A stretch of DNA of 17,534 bases from an uncultured Flavobacteriaceae bacterium. GTDB lineage: Bacteria > Bacteroidota > Bacteroidia > Flavobacteriales > Flavobacteriaceae. Shown here in pieces: positions 9,082 to 16,961 of this stretch (position 1 is its first letter; each line of letters opens with the position of its first letter). Location: assembly GCA_937901915.1 (NCBI GenBank), contig CALGUD010000036.1, forward strand, positions 1 through 17,534, in the 5' to 3' direction. The translations under genes were made by a program, and so were the position numbers. The notes beneath the pieces were generated by a model. It was not told the origin of the DNA. It searched no databases and saw only the letters and a list, made by a program, of their open reading frames with translations.

Positions 9082-9492
9082 TTATATATCTGTTCCTTCG
9101 CCTTTATAGAAAGGATATACATAATTTCTTCTGGAGTTTGTTGCTCTGATTTTGTAATCTATCAAAATAAGCAGCTCTCCTTCTAATTCATTACTTTGTG
9201 AAATATCAATTTTATCAACCTCAATCCTGGGTTCGTGATATAAAATGGCATTTCTGATAAGTTCAACTACATAGGTTTTTACAGTAAGGTTAAGGGTTTC
9301 AAATAATAAATCTTCGAGGTTGCATCCGTATTTTGGAAGCATAACGCGCTCACCTAGTTTTGTAGATAACAATATGTGAAGACTGCTATTAATATCTTTT
9401 TCTTCAGATATCATTACTGTAGCAGCGGTCTCTTTATTGAACGCGGGAGGAAAATCCCATCCTATACCTAAAAATGCTTTTTTGTTATCCAT
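9082..9492 (-). CDS. gp25/GPW-family baseplate protein, Afp9-like
   Basis: 136 residues from ATG at 9492 (MDNKKAFLGIGWDFPPAFNK). The frame is open further upstream to 9633, but those 47 codons lie antiparallel in sense to nothing known and overlap the PAAR gene in another frame; the chosen start sits two bases after the PAAR stop and gives the normal length. Conserved features of the GPW/gp25 lysozyme-like fold are visible: LGIGWDFPP at the start, ILLSTKLGERVMLPKYGCNL near residue 40, LLFE, then the helix with RNAILYHEPRIEV and a final beta strand ILIDYKIR. In T4, AFP and T6SS (TssE) this protein bridges the wedge and the first sheath ring. Confident assignment. Confidence 0.9.
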   Translation of the reverse strand: MDNKKAFLGIGWDFPPAFNKETAATVMISEEKDINSSLHILLSTKLGERVMLPKYGCNLEDLLFETLNLTVKTYVVELIRNAILYHEPRIEVDKIDISQSNELEGELLILIDYKIRATNSRRNYVYPFYKGEGTDI

Positions 9493-9494
9493 GA

Positions 9495-9785
9495 TTAACC
9501 TATTAATACTGTTGGTGCTCCTAAAATTATTGTTCCACCATGTGATGTTGAATCTCCCATTCTGGCTGCAGGCATACCACCTATAAAAACTGTTGATGAC
9601 CCTGCAATAATTGTATCCGGTGGCCCGGTACATGTTGCCATATCACCTACTTTTGCAGCCGGTAGTCCGGCAATTAATACAGTAGCTTCTCCGGGAGGTA
9701 AAATAGGTCCGCCTACATGAGGTACGGTTCCTGTTACCATCGGACAAACATGCATATCTGTTATTCTTGCTGCTGGTGCTCCCAT
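9495..9785 (-). CDS. PAAR-domain spike tip protein, Afp10-like
   Basis: 96 residues, the whole protein being one PAAR domain: MGAPAARITDMHVCPM at the start, and repeated predicted strands TVLIAGLPAAKVGDM, TVFIGGMPAARMGD and TIILGAPTVLIG. Candidate metal ligands are H12, C14, H23, C52 and H82, matching the His/Cys pattern that binds the tip metal in PAAR proteins. It caps the VgrG-like trimer and sharpens the spike; no C-terminal toxin extension is present, so any cargo is carried elsewhere. It begins one base after the VgrG-like stop and is followed after two bases by the gp25-like gene. Compared with Afp, the order of the Afp9- and Afp10-like genes is swapped. Confidence 0.93.
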   Translation of the reverse strand: MGAPAARITDMHVCPMVTGTVPHVGGPILPPGEATVLIAGLPAAKVGDMATCTGPPDTIIAGSSTVFIGGMPAARMGDSTSHGGTIILGAPTVLIG

Positions 9786-9786
9786 A

Positions 9787-11532
9787 TTAATTTATTTGAA
9801 CTAATGATCCTTTAAAAACTGCAATGGCACTGGTAGATACTTCGGCACCTGCACTACCTTCGGCTTTAAACTGTGCATTGGCTTTAATTTCTACATTGGT
9901 GCCTTCTATCTTCACATCTCCACTGGTTTTAAATTCAATATTTCCCTGACTTTCCAATTTTACTCCACCACTATCCACCGTAATTACATTAGAATTTTCA
10001 TCTTCAATTTTGATGGAACCTGCATCATCATCAAGGACTATTGATTTTCCTCCCGGAGTTTCAATCGCTATTGATTTTTTATCATCATTAAAAATGACTT
10101 TCATCTCACTTCTGGTAACAAATCCCTTTTCGTGATTGTCGTCTGAACCTGTAATGGGTGATGGTTTAGCGCTGCTATGTAACATTCCCAGTACAATTGC
10201 ATCATTAGGGTCCTCATTAATAAAACCTACAATAACTTCATCACCTATTTCGGGAAAAAAAACCATACCTCTGTTTTCACCTGCATCCGGAAAAGAAACC
10301 CTACACCAGATTCCCTGTTCCTGGTTGTTTATGATGGGTATTTGCACTAAAATTCTATCTTCTCCATCCGGGTCTTCTTCCAGTTGAGAAACAATGCCAA
10401 TATGAAGTCCTTTTATTGCGGGAAGCAAGTTTGAAGCGGAAGGTGAATGAATATCATACGTTTCAGAAAACCACTCGGGATTAATGCCAAATTGGGCATC
10501 AACTGTCCAGTTTCCTTCAGTGATGTGATGATGAACGCCTGTAATGTATCCATTCCCATTGAAACGGTCACCGACACCTTCAAATTTTAGGAACACCCCG
10601 GGTTTTACATTGGGTATGCCTTGAAATTTAACTCTTCCGCGAACTTTAGACATTTGTTGAAATAGCCATTTTGCATCGGCCCAATCTTGCAGTTCGGTAT
10701 CGGAAACCGATCCGCCATGTCTTAATTCCAAATTTTCGAGTTGTACAATATCTGCAAGGTCCGAAGCTGATAAATTTCCATTTAGACTTACTCCGGGATC
10801 GGTGGCTTCTATTTCAAGAAGTTCCTGGTCGGCATAATTCCAACTGTACGACATTACTTTTGCTATTTGATTTCTGGCATCTATTTCTGCGTCAAAATCC
10901 AACATGGTTGAGCCAAATGTTACAGTTTCAATCGGTTCTGTAGTTAGGTCTGGTTTTTTGATGCTTATTTTGCCATCATCAACAAAACACAGTTTTCCAT
11001 TTGCCTGGGCTCTTGAGATTATAAAATCCCAGTCCGATGCATTGTATTGAACCAGTTCTTTATGAGAGTAATTAGTATCTTCTATGTCGTTATCTAAACC
11101 GTAAGCATCTATTATTTGGCTAAAAATTTCATTGTCCTTTACCTCATAAAAGTATTTGCTTTTTCTTCCTATGGTAAGTCTTACAGATTCATCTTTACAT
11201 ATTAATATGAGATGTGATCCACTATCTCTAACTTTAATGCTGTGTTTAATTATAACGCCTTTAAAAATGGTTTCTTCATCAGAATGATAACCGGCTTTTA
11301 TTTCTATTTTTTTACCTGGAATTAATAAGTTTTCATTACTGATTTTAAAATCTCTTTTAGCAGGTTCGCCATCAATAATAACCAATTGAGCGGTAGGAAT
11401 ACGGTTTACCTCTTTGTCAACAGCAATGCTTTTTACCTGATAGGCTTTGGTGAGTTCTTCACCTTCTATCAAGATTTTGCTGGTGGCTAAATCGGCACTT
11501 TTACTTGTTTGTATGACTCCGCTGTTATTCAT
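9787..11532 (-). CDS. VgrG-like spike protein, Afp8-like
   Basis: 581 residues. Domain order by eye: N-terminal gp27-like hub with the late-control-protein look (about 15-360; YQVKSIAVDKEVNRIPTAQL, then HLILICKDESVRLTIGRKS and YNASDWDFIISRAQANGK), an OB-fold gp5-like domain (about 376-455; GLHIGIVSQL, GIWCRVSFPDAGENRGMVFF, PEIGDEVIVGF), and a C-terminal triple-stranded beta-helix (about 485-581) of short alternating strands ending FKGSLVQIN. The trimer forms the central spike that links baseplate to inner tube and carries the PAAR tip. No C-terminal effector domain is fused. Starts three bases after the LysM protein stop and is followed after one base by the PAAR gene. Confidence 0.93.
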   Translation of the reverse strand: MNNSGVIQTSKSADLATSKILIEGEELTKAYQVKSIAVDKEVNRIPTAQLVIIDGEPAKRDFKISNENLLIPGKKIEIKAGYHSDEETIFKGVIIKHSIKVRDSGSHLILICKDESVRLTIGRKSKYFYEVKDNEIFSQIIDAYGLDNDIEDTNYSHKELVQYNASDWDFIISRAQANGKLCFVDDGKISIKKPDLTTEPIETVTFGSTMLDFDAEIDARNQIAKVMSYSWNYADQELLEIEATDPGVSLNGNLSASDLADIVQLENLELRHGGSVSDTELQDWADAKWLFQQMSKVRGRVKFQGIPNVKPGVFLKFEGVGDRFNGNGYITGVHHHITEGNWTVDAQFGINPEWFSETYDIHSPSASNLLPAIKGLHIGIVSQLEEDPDGEDRILVQIPIINNQEQGIWCRVSFPDAGENRGMVFFPEIGDEVIVGFINEDPNDAIVLGMLHSSAKPSPITGSDDNHEKGFVTRSEMKVIFNDDKKSIAIETPGGKSIVLDDDAGSIKIEDENSNVITVDSGGVKLESQGNIEFKTSGDVKIEGTNVEIKANAQFKAEGSAGAEVSTSAIAVFKGSLVQIN

Positions 11533-11535
11533 TTT

Positions 11536-12222
11536 TTAAGATTGTTTTTTAATGGGTGGAAAAAAAAGTTCCTGACCGGGTATTAGCTTTCTGAAATTCC
11601 GAATGTTATTCACTTTAGCTACTTGTAAATAATACTTTGAGTCGCCATATATCTTATAAGATAAATAGGGTAAAGTTTCACCCTCATGAACAATCCGGTA
11701 ATGTGTAAGGTCCGGGGATTGATTATTCTCTTTTGCTGCCCGGAGGTTATCTTCTACAAACCCCTGAAACTTAACTTTAGCGATGGCTCTTATTGGTGTT
11801 CCGTCGGGTTTAAAGAGCTTAAACTCAATATCCATTTCAGTGAGAGCGCCTTTAAACAAAAGGCTCCCCCATGAAATAATCAGATAATTGGGTTTATGCT
11901 CATCGCCATTATAGTTAAGGATTACATTTTTAAATTTTTCAAGATCATCTATAATACCATCATCAGTACTTTCAAAGCCGGCAATAATTCCGGTACGATC
12001 AAAAACGAAATCTAACTCAAGATTTTCGGGTAATTGCTTATTGAATTTTGGGGCTACAGCACTTGTACCGGCAGCTTGATCTTCATTCTGCTCAATTTTA
12101 TACTTGTAGACATACTTTTCAGGGTTTAACAATGTGCCAAATTCACCATCTGCCACTTTATCATTAAATTCCGGATCGCTGTATGCTACCACCTTTAATT
12201 TTTTAAGTTCACCCTGCCCCAT
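11536..12222 (-). CDS. LysM baseplate hub protein, Afp7-like
   Basis: 228 residues using ATG at 12222 (MGQGELKKLKVVAYSD). The open frame extends to a GTG at 12270, but that would overlap the DUF5908 gene by 49 bases, while the chosen ATG gives the TAATG junction seen elsewhere in this operon. The N-terminal part (about 1-160) is beta-rich with LNPEKYVYKYKIEQNED and LELDFVFDRTG, as in the CIS tube/hub family. The C-terminus (about 175-222) is a LysM module: YRIVHEGETLPYLSYKIYGD, then VAKVNNIRNFRKLIPGQELF. Equivalent to Afp7/PVC7 and T4 gp53-like proteins, which clamp adjacent wedge subunits or connect tube and spike; the LysM here is structural, not necessarily a wall binder. Confidence 0.87.
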   Translation of the reverse strand: MGQGELKKLKVVAYSDPEFNDKVADGEFGTLLNPEKYVYKYKIEQNEDQAAGTSAVAPKFNKQLPENLELDFVFDRTGIIAGFESTDDGIIDDLEKFKNVILNYNGDEHKPNYLIISWGSLLFKGALTEMDIEFKLFKPDGTPIRAIAKVKFQGFVEDNLRAAKENNQSPDLTHYRIVHEGETLPYLSYKIYGDSKYYLQVAKVNNIRNFRKLIPGQELFFPPIKKQS

Positions 12223-12386
12223 TACCGTTCTTTTTGTCTTTGAAGTATTTCCATAACTTGTTCTACACACTCAGCAACCATATCTTTTTTATCTTCCTTT
12301 TTTTTGGAAGAGCTGGAAGAAGCCTGTTGCTTATTGCCTTCATCAACGTTTATTTTAATGTGTAATTCCCTGATTTCTATTGGCAT
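12222..12386 (-). CDS. DUF5908-type mini-protein, Afp6-like
   Basis: A 54-residue gene between the second tube gene and the LysM gene, joined to both by one-base TAATG overlaps (12386 and 12222). The protein starts MPIEIRELHIKINVDEG, a beta strand with alternating hydrophobics; the middle is a low-complexity linker of five Ser followed by Lys (residues 23-30); the C-terminus (about 36-54) is a short helix ending VEQVMEILQRQKER. This is the appearance and position of the small DUF5908 proteins of eCIS loci, equivalent to Afp6. Their exact role is poorly defined; a chaperone or baseplate-tube linker is an inference. The eight-A run in the Lys stretch is discussed among rejected frameshift ideas. 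Confidence 0.82.
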   Translation of the reverse strand: MPIEIRELHIKINVDEGNKQQASSSSSKKKEDKKDMVAECVEQVMEILQRQKER

Positions 12387-12829
12387 TATGAAATAGTTTT
12401 AAAGTAATTATATGATAATTCAAAAGTTTCGATTACTAGTTTACTTTCTTGGGCGTTAAAGTCGTCAACATTCCATTTTACAGGGAAAGCATGGACTATA
12501 TTCCAGGTTAACAAGGGTTCGTGTTCTCCGTTTAAAAGTTTTATAGTGAGGTCTATAGGTTTAAATTCAAAATTCTCAATAGCATCTTTGCACCATTTGA
12601 TTACTTTAGAATCAACTAGTACCCCTCTTTTTAAAACCAGGTTAGGATATTTGGTTTTTACAGGGAACTTATGATTAAACCTATTTTCTCCGCCTTCGGC
12701 AAACTCTTCAGTTTCAATATCCACCGAAAGGCCCGAAACCGATTGAAATTCATGATCATTTGTTTTTGTATCGAGTCCGTTAAACTCAACCAGAAAATGA
12801 AATCCTACAGGCGGATAATAAGTGCTCAT
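12386..12829 (-). CDS. Inner tube protein 2 (T4 gp19-like; Afp5-like)
   Basis: 147 residues of the phage-tail-tube family. Visible features: PPVGFHFLVEFNGL at the start, FQSVSGLSVDIETEEFAEGG, LVLKRGVLVDSKVIKWC, LTIKLLNGEHEPLLTWNIVHAFPVKW and final strand KLVIETFELSYNYF. It is clearly paralogous to the tube protein just upstream (shared VSGL.(V)DIETE, LKRG, IKLLN.EHEP, TW, and a final IE.(F/M)EL). Placed last before the spike-side genes, it is probably the tube initiator layer that contacts the VgrG-like spike, as Afp5/PVC5 does. Starts two bases after the first tube gene stop. Confidence 0.88.
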   Translation of the reverse strand: MSTYYPPVGFHFLVEFNGLDTKTNDHEFQSVSGLSVDIETEEFAEGGENRFNHKFPVKTKYPNLVLKRGVLVDSKVIKWCKDAIENFEFKPIDLTIKLLNGEHEPLLTWNIVHAFPVKWNVDDFNAQESKLVIETFELSYNYFKTIS

Positions 12830-12831
12830 TT

Positions 12832-13260
12832 TTAATCATTTTGAATTGTTAAACCTTCGTGCACTAATTCCATAGACTCAATGGCAACTTCGTTTCCATC
12901 GCTTTTTAAGTCGGTAGGTTGAATTTTAGTTGGCCATGCATTTTTAACTTTCCATGTCACTACAGGCTCATGTTCTTCATTTAAAAGTTTAATAGTAACA
13001 TCCCTTCTTTCAATAGTGTTAAGTTTTACAGTATTCCACCAGGTGAAGAATTCATTATCGCCTTTAAAAGTGCCCCTTTTGAGCGTGATGTTTGAAAATT
13101 TTTGCATCCCGGGCATTTTAATTTTATGATATTCCGGACTGGCGCCTTGCCTGTATTCAATAGCCTCAGTTTCTATATCTAAACCGGATACTTCTGTAAA
13201 ACCTATTTGTGTTCCTCCCCAGTCTACCGAGAAATGGAACTTTGGTAATGGATAACTCAT
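12832..13260 (-). CDS. Inner tube protein 1, main tube subunit (Afp1-like)
   Basis: 142 residues of the T4 gp19/Hcp-like tube family. Visible features: PLPKFHFSVDWGGTQIGFTE, VSGLDIETEAIEYRQGASPEY, HKIKMPGMQKFSNITLKRGT, then FFTWWNTVKLN, DVTIKLLNEEHEPVVTWKV, KNAWPTKIQPTDLKSDGNEV and AIESMELVHEGL. The PEYHKIKMPGMQK and LKRG elements are typical of the repeating tube protomer, which stacks as hexameric rings inside the sheath. It follows the sheath gene after 26 bases of AT-rich sequence, the longest spacer among the structural genes apart from the operon leader, fitting a need for strong separate translation initiation of an abundant protein. Confidence 0.92.
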   Translation of the reverse strand: MSYPLPKFHFSVDWGGTQIGFTEVSGLDIETEAIEYRQGASPEYHKIKMPGMQKFSNITLKRGTFKGDNEFFTWWNTVKLNTIERRDVTIKLLNEEHEPVVTWKVKNAWPTKIQPTDLKSDGNEVAIESMELVHEGLTIQND

Positions 13261-13286
13261 GTTTTTATATTTTTAATTTAAATTAA

Positions 13287-15419
13287 TTATGCTTCCTGCA
13301 TTTTGTGAGAAAACTTAAGTATGATAAACTCCGCAGGACGAACTACTGCCATACCGATTTCTACATTCATTCTTCCTTCGAGAACATCAATGGCCGACAT
13401 GGTTTGCCCTAATCCTATCCTCACATAAAATGCCTGTTCGGGTTTTGCACCTGCTAAAGCACCTGCACGCCATTGAAGTATTAAAAAGTTTTCAATCATA
13501 GCTCTCACACGAACCCAGGTATTGGCATCATTAGGTTCAAAAACAAATTGTTCTGTGGCTTTCTTAATGGATTCTTCGGCCATATTAAAAAACCTTCTTA
13601 CCGGTACATACCTCCATTCATTGTCGTTCCCTGCAAGAGTTCTGGCTCCCCAAACTAAAGTACCTTTTCCGGTAAATGTTCTAATGGCATTTATAGATTT
13701 GCCTGCCACCGTATCCACATTTAAACCGTCTTGTTGGGTATTTGTGATTTTTACTGTGGGTTTTATTACATAGTTTAAACTCACATTGGCAGGAGCTTTC
13801 CATACACCTCTGTCACTATCTACTCTGGCATAAACGCCTGCTATAGTGCTACTTGGAGGTAATGTTAATGGAAGATTAGCTATGGCGGTTAATATTTTAT
13901 TGTAAGTAGCATTATCTATTTGCTGAATAGCAGACAGGCTTCTGCCGTGGAGTTCACCATTGTTGGTATCTAAAGTGATATCCTCTGGTATACCATCGTT
14001 TAAATCGTTGTCTATAATTTCATCTCTGAGAGTGTTCCAATTTGCAACTATATCATCAAATAATGTGGTATCTGAATCAGCTGGGTTATCTAAATCGGCT
14101 ACAGTTATTAGTTTTTCAATTTCATCAAGTATGTTTAAAGTATTGTTATCAATGAGATTGGCTATCTTTACTGCATTATTATCCTCAATATTCTTTTTGA
14201 GATTTTCATTTAATTTTTTGAGGGAATTATATATGTCTTCAATCTTATCATCTCCTTCAAAGAGATTATTGAAATTGGTTAATGCTGTAGTGATACCTGA
14301 TGTATTGAAAACTGGAATTTCATCCGCTAATGCGGATATGGCTGCATTGGCTTCTATATTTGTATCCTCTTTGGTTTTGAGTAAACTTTCAAGATTAACC
14401 AAAAGAGTTTTAAGATTGTTATGTAAAGTTAAGGGTCTTGGAGCATCATAGTTTTTATTGGCAGGATCTGCAGCACCTAAATTAAAACCTGTAGCGGCAT
14501 CGTAAAGGAACGTTAACGCCTCAACCAGGCTACCTTCAAATGTAGTTCCAAAAGCCCCGGTTTCATTTACAATGGTTTGAACATCATTTTCGATATTCAT
14601 TGCTGCTAAATTTCCCATAATCACGGTACTTGCCTGCGGATCAGCCTCATTTATATGGCTCATGATTACTTTTTGAGGATCAATCCGGTAATTCAGGATT
14701 GTCTCTAAAAACGGATAATAAACAGCCCCGTATTTAGCAAAATCTTTTTCTGAAGTTATTATATTTCTAAGTTCTGCAATATTAGGATCTGTAGGACTTG
14801 TACCGTCATAATCCAGGGTATCAATAATGGTAAACCTGTCCTGAAGTTTGTTACATTGATTTAATGCATCGTTATATAATCCATAAAAATCTGTTGGAGT
14901 TATGGAAGAAACTCTTGTAGCATCTGGAAACAATATCAAAGTAGGTTCATCTACTTTTTCTAACTCATTCAAACCGTCCTTTAAAGCATCACTATTATTA
15001 ATAGTCGTCACCTGAGAATCACTCTCATCTAAGTCGTTGCCATACCTTCCTACTGAAATTATATAACATGGTCCGCCACCATTTGCAAAATACATCTGTA
15101 ATGAATAGTACATAAGGAACGGTTGTTTATTTGTGGGTTGATCTACAACGATTGATCTTTCTTGAACACCGTTTGCAACAGCATCCGTTATTTTTACACT
15201 GATGGTGGTTTCGGGTTTTGCAAAACCAAAAAAGGTTTCATAATCCAACATAGAAGTAATTCTGGTTGGGACTAATTTTAAATCCCCTCTTAGTTTATTG
15301 GTTGCCTTTTCGGTATATCCAATAAAGGCAGGGATTGCTGTTTCTACCTGAGCTACTGATGGAGGAAACTTGGTGATTTCCTCTACATAAACACCAGGGG
15401 TTTTGTAAGTGGTTGCCAT
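13287..15419 (-). CDS. Contractile tail sheath protein with large surface insertion
   Basis: 710 residues, the only sheath gene in the window (Afp has three). N-terminus KTPGVYVEEITKFPPSVAQV, AIPAFIGYTEKA and YFANGGGPCYIISVG (about 6-125) and the C-terminal block from about residue 520 (TIAGVYARVDSDRGVWKAPAN, LVWGARTLAGNDNEWRYVPV, FVFEPNDANTWVRVRAMIEN, QTMSAIDVLEGRMNVEIGM, VRPAEFIILKFSHKMQ) are strongly typical of eCIS sheaths. Between about residues 255 and 515 is a region rich in Asp, Asn and Leu, mostly helical, that ordinary sheaths of about 350-500 residues lack. By analogy with T4 gp18 and Afp3/Afp4, such insertions lie on the outside of the sheath. The sheath contracts to drive the tube out. 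Confidence 0.95.
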   Translation of the reverse strand: MATTYKTPGVYVEEITKFPPSVAQVETAIPAFIGYTEKATNKLRGDLKLVPTRITSMLDYETFFGFAKPETTISVKITDAVANGVQERSIVVDQPTNKQPFLMYYSLQMYFANGGGPCYIISVGRYGNDLDESDSQVTTINNSDALKDGLNELEKVDEPTLILFPDATRVSSITPTDFYGLYNDALNQCNKLQDRFTIIDTLDYDGTSPTDPNIAELRNIITSEKDFAKYGAVYYPFLETILNYRIDPQKVIMSHINEADPQASTVIMGNLAAMNIENDVQTIVNETGAFGTTFEGSLVEALTFLYDAATGFNLGAADPANKNYDAPRPLTLHNNLKTLLVNLESLLKTKEDTNIEANAAISALADEIPVFNTSGITTALTNFNNLFEGDDKIEDIYNSLKKLNENLKKNIEDNNAVKIANLIDNNTLNILDEIEKLITVADLDNPADSDTTLFDDIVANWNTLRDEIIDNDLNDGIPEDITLDTNNGELHGRSLSAIQQIDNATYNKILTAIANLPLTLPPSSTIAGVYARVDSDRGVWKAPANVSLNYVIKPTVKITNTQQDGLNVDTVAGKSINAIRTFTGKGTLVWGARTLAGNDNEWRYVPVRRFFNMAEESIKKATEQFVFEPNDANTWVRVRAMIENFLILQWRAGALAGAKPEQAFYVRIGLGQTMSAIDVLEGRMNVEIGMAVVRPAEFIILKFSHKMQEA

Positions 15420-15431
15420 AATTGCTTGTTT

Positions 15432-16286
15432 TTAAATAAAGATTTCTGAATATGTTTTAACTATTTCTTTCTTAATAATTGAGGGAGTGGGGTTAGGATA
15501 TTTGTAATCTGCAGCCTCAGGAGGAGGAGCATTAAAGTCTACCGCAGGGTCAATCTCAATAAATCCCGATTTTGTAAGTGGTTTTTCGGTTTGAGTTTCA
15601 ACTTCAAAAGACGAATCTGATTTTAGGTATTTCCAAAAAGTTTTCCGGTTATCAAAATGAATTTTAAAATGAGGAGGGGTATTGAGTAGCTCGGCAGAAT
15701 TATTTAAGATGTTCATTTGTACCGCATCACCTTGCATGCTGAGTTGTATAATTCCAAACAATCCTAATTTTTCATTCACATTTAAGGTTTTAAGTATATC
15801 AGTAGTAGTGTCTTCAATTGTTATAAAACTATTATCAATCAATGTTGTATCACCAAATAGAGATATATTAGGAAAACCAATAGCCTCAGTTGCAGGTCTT
15901 TTATTTGTGAAAGCATATAATAGGTGTTTATCAACATCTAAATTTGTATAGTTCTCAAACAGAAAATCTTTAACTTTTATTAAGAGGGTAAGGGTAGTAT
16001 CCAAAGAAATGGGAATAAAAGGTTTTATATTATTACTAACATCAACTTTAGTAAGTACTTTAATACCAGTTGGGAGGTAGGAAACGAAAAATCTTAAATT
16101 TTTTATTTTAAGTTTAGTTTCCAAAGAAGGAATAATTTCTAAAAATGAAGAAAAATCATAATTTTTTAGTTGGTCATCTTTCTCATCGTTAGTCATTAAA
16201 TTAAATTTGCTTTCACCATCATCAAGAAAATATCCATGATGAATGGTAAGATCAAAAAGGGTTTTATATAAGGTTTGAAATGACAT
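15432..16286 (-). CDS. Unknown protein between cap and sheath genes
   Basis: 284 residues, family not recognised with certainty. No signal peptide, no membrane segments. Composition is Lys/Asp/Thr-rich and the first two thirds look like alternating strands and helices (NLRFFVSYLPTGIKVLTKVD, LTLLIKVKDFLFE); the C-terminus is a proline-rich tail (about 248-270, with DFNAPPPEAADYKYPNPTPS) before a last helix IIKKEIVKTYSEIF. Its ATG overlaps the stop of the DUF4255 cap gene by one base (TAATG), and the sheath gene follows after 12 bases. From memory, many Bacteroidetes eCIS loci carry an uncharacterised gene here. Translational coupling to the cap suggests a role at the terminal end of the particle, such as cap adaptor, but this is inference only. 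Confidence 0.6.
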   Translation of the reverse strand: MSFQTLYKTLFDLTIHHGYFLDDGESKFNLMTNDEKDDQLKNYDFSSFLEIIPSLETKLKIKNLRFFVSYLPTGIKVLTKVDVSNNIKPFIPISLDTTLTLLIKVKDFLFENYTNLDVDKHLLYAFTNKRPATEAIGFPNISLFGDTTLIDNSFITIEDTTTDILKTLNVNEKLGLFGIIQLSMQGDAVQMNILNNSAELLNTPPHFKIHFDNRKTFWKYLKSDSSFEVETQTEKPLTKSGFIEIDPAVDFNAPPPEAADYKYPNPTPSIIKKEIVKTYSEIFI

Positions 16287-16882
16287 TAGTTCGTATTTAA
16301 TGTTCCGTTTATTTCCGTAATTAGGTTTCCTCTTCCTGAATAAGCTTCTCTTTCTATATGGGAAAGTGTGACTTTATAGAGAGCTGATGGGAGCTGTCTG
16401 CCACCCAAAGTTCCCCATACATAATTCATTTCTTCAAAAGTGGGTGTATAGAGGTCTACTATAAACTTAAATTCTTTTACATCACTTAATGCAGATGTAC
16501 TCTTTGTAAATACAGTATTAGTATGTGTGAACACTTTTTTACCTTGAAAAAATTCAATAATTTTTGAGAGGCTTTGAAGTGAAAATTCATACGTGCTTCT
16601 ATTACAGCTAAACAATAAATATAAGTTCAAAGGCACTGGATCGTTTTTATAATAAACTTCTCCATTTTTAATAGTACGGTTCCCTTTGTTTTTTAGAGTA
16701 GTCTCTTCCTCAATATTTAGTAATGAAAGAATATTGGTATTGGCCATCTGTTGAGTATTGGGATCGTCAGCAGAAGATTCCAGCATTGCTACATTGCCCA
16801 ATACCAGAGAGTTGTTAGTATCAAAAATTTTAAGGTAATTATTTACTTGTTCTCTGAGTATGTGTAATGTCTCGTAGATCAT
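16286..16882 (-). CDS. DUF4255 tube-terminating cap protein, Afp16-like
   Basis: 198 residues and the first gene of the operon. N-terminal helix MIYETLHILREQVNNYL, strands VLGNVAML and ILSLLNIEEETTLKN, central PLNLYLLFSCNRSTYEFSLQ with SLSKIIEFFQGKKVF, and a C-terminal hallmark NYVWGTLGGRQLPSALYKV (about 153-171). This is the DUF4255/Pvc16-type protein that ends tube and sheath assembly at the distal end. In Afp it is the last structural gene; here it is first, the usual order in Bacteroidetes-type loci as I recall. The ATG at 16882 has no clear Shine-Dalgarno. It is joined to the next gene by TAATG. Confidence 0.85.
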   Translation of the reverse strand: MIYETLHILREQVNNYLKIFDTNNSLVLGNVAMLESSADDPNTQQMANTNILSLLNIEEETTLKNKGNRTIKNGEVYYKNDPVPLNLYLLFSCNRSTYEFSLQSLSKIIEFFQGKKVFTHTNTVFTKSTSALSDVKEFKFIVDLYTPTFEEMNYVWGTLGGRQLPSALYKVTLSHIEREAYSGRGNLITEINGTLNTN

Positions 16883-16908
16883 ACCTGGTGGTTTAGTTAT
16901 ACTTCATG

Positions 16909-16920
16909 CATGCCGGCATG
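16909..16920. promoter_or_regulatory. 12-base perfect palindrome in the eCIS leader (possible operator)
   Basis: CATGCCGGCATG is its own reverse complement and is GC-rich in a very AT-rich leader. It lies just downstream of the predicted -7 box, near +3 to +14 of the expected transcript, where a bound repressor would block initiation or early elongation. It could instead fold as a very short hairpin in RNA. Operator role is inference from position and symmetry. Confidence 0.35.
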
Positions 16921-16929
16921 TTGATATTC

Positions 16930-16961
16930 CAAATGTATCGGTAGGGGTCAAAATGGACAAG
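16930..16961 (-). promoter_or_regulatory. Bacteroidetes-type promoter for the eCIS operon
   Basis: On the minus strand TACATTTG (16937-16930) matches the Bacteroidetes -7 consensus TAnnTTTG exactly, and CTTG (16961-16958, matching TTG of the -33 box) lies 20 bases upstream, the usual spacing. Transcription would begin near 16923, leaving about 40 bases of leader before the cap gene ATG at 16882. I saw no other full TAnnTTTG match in this leader. Confidence 0.6.

Noticed and set aside
9493..9633. Longer gp25-like protein starting at 9633
   Set aside because: The extra 47 codons are a shadow of the PAAR gene in another frame; the ATG at 9492 gives the normal family length.
12223..12270. Longer N-terminus of the LysM protein from a GTG at 12270
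   Set aside because: It would overlap the DUF5908 gene by 49 bases and adds 16 residues unlike the family; the ATG at 12222 makes the standard TAATG junction.
12222..12386. A_AAA_AAG slippery heptamer in the DUF5908 gene that might give a frameshift fusion with the LysM gene
   Set aside because: The heptamer is in the right phase, but the -1 frame meets TAA within three codons and TGA a little later, so no fusion to the LysM protein is possible.
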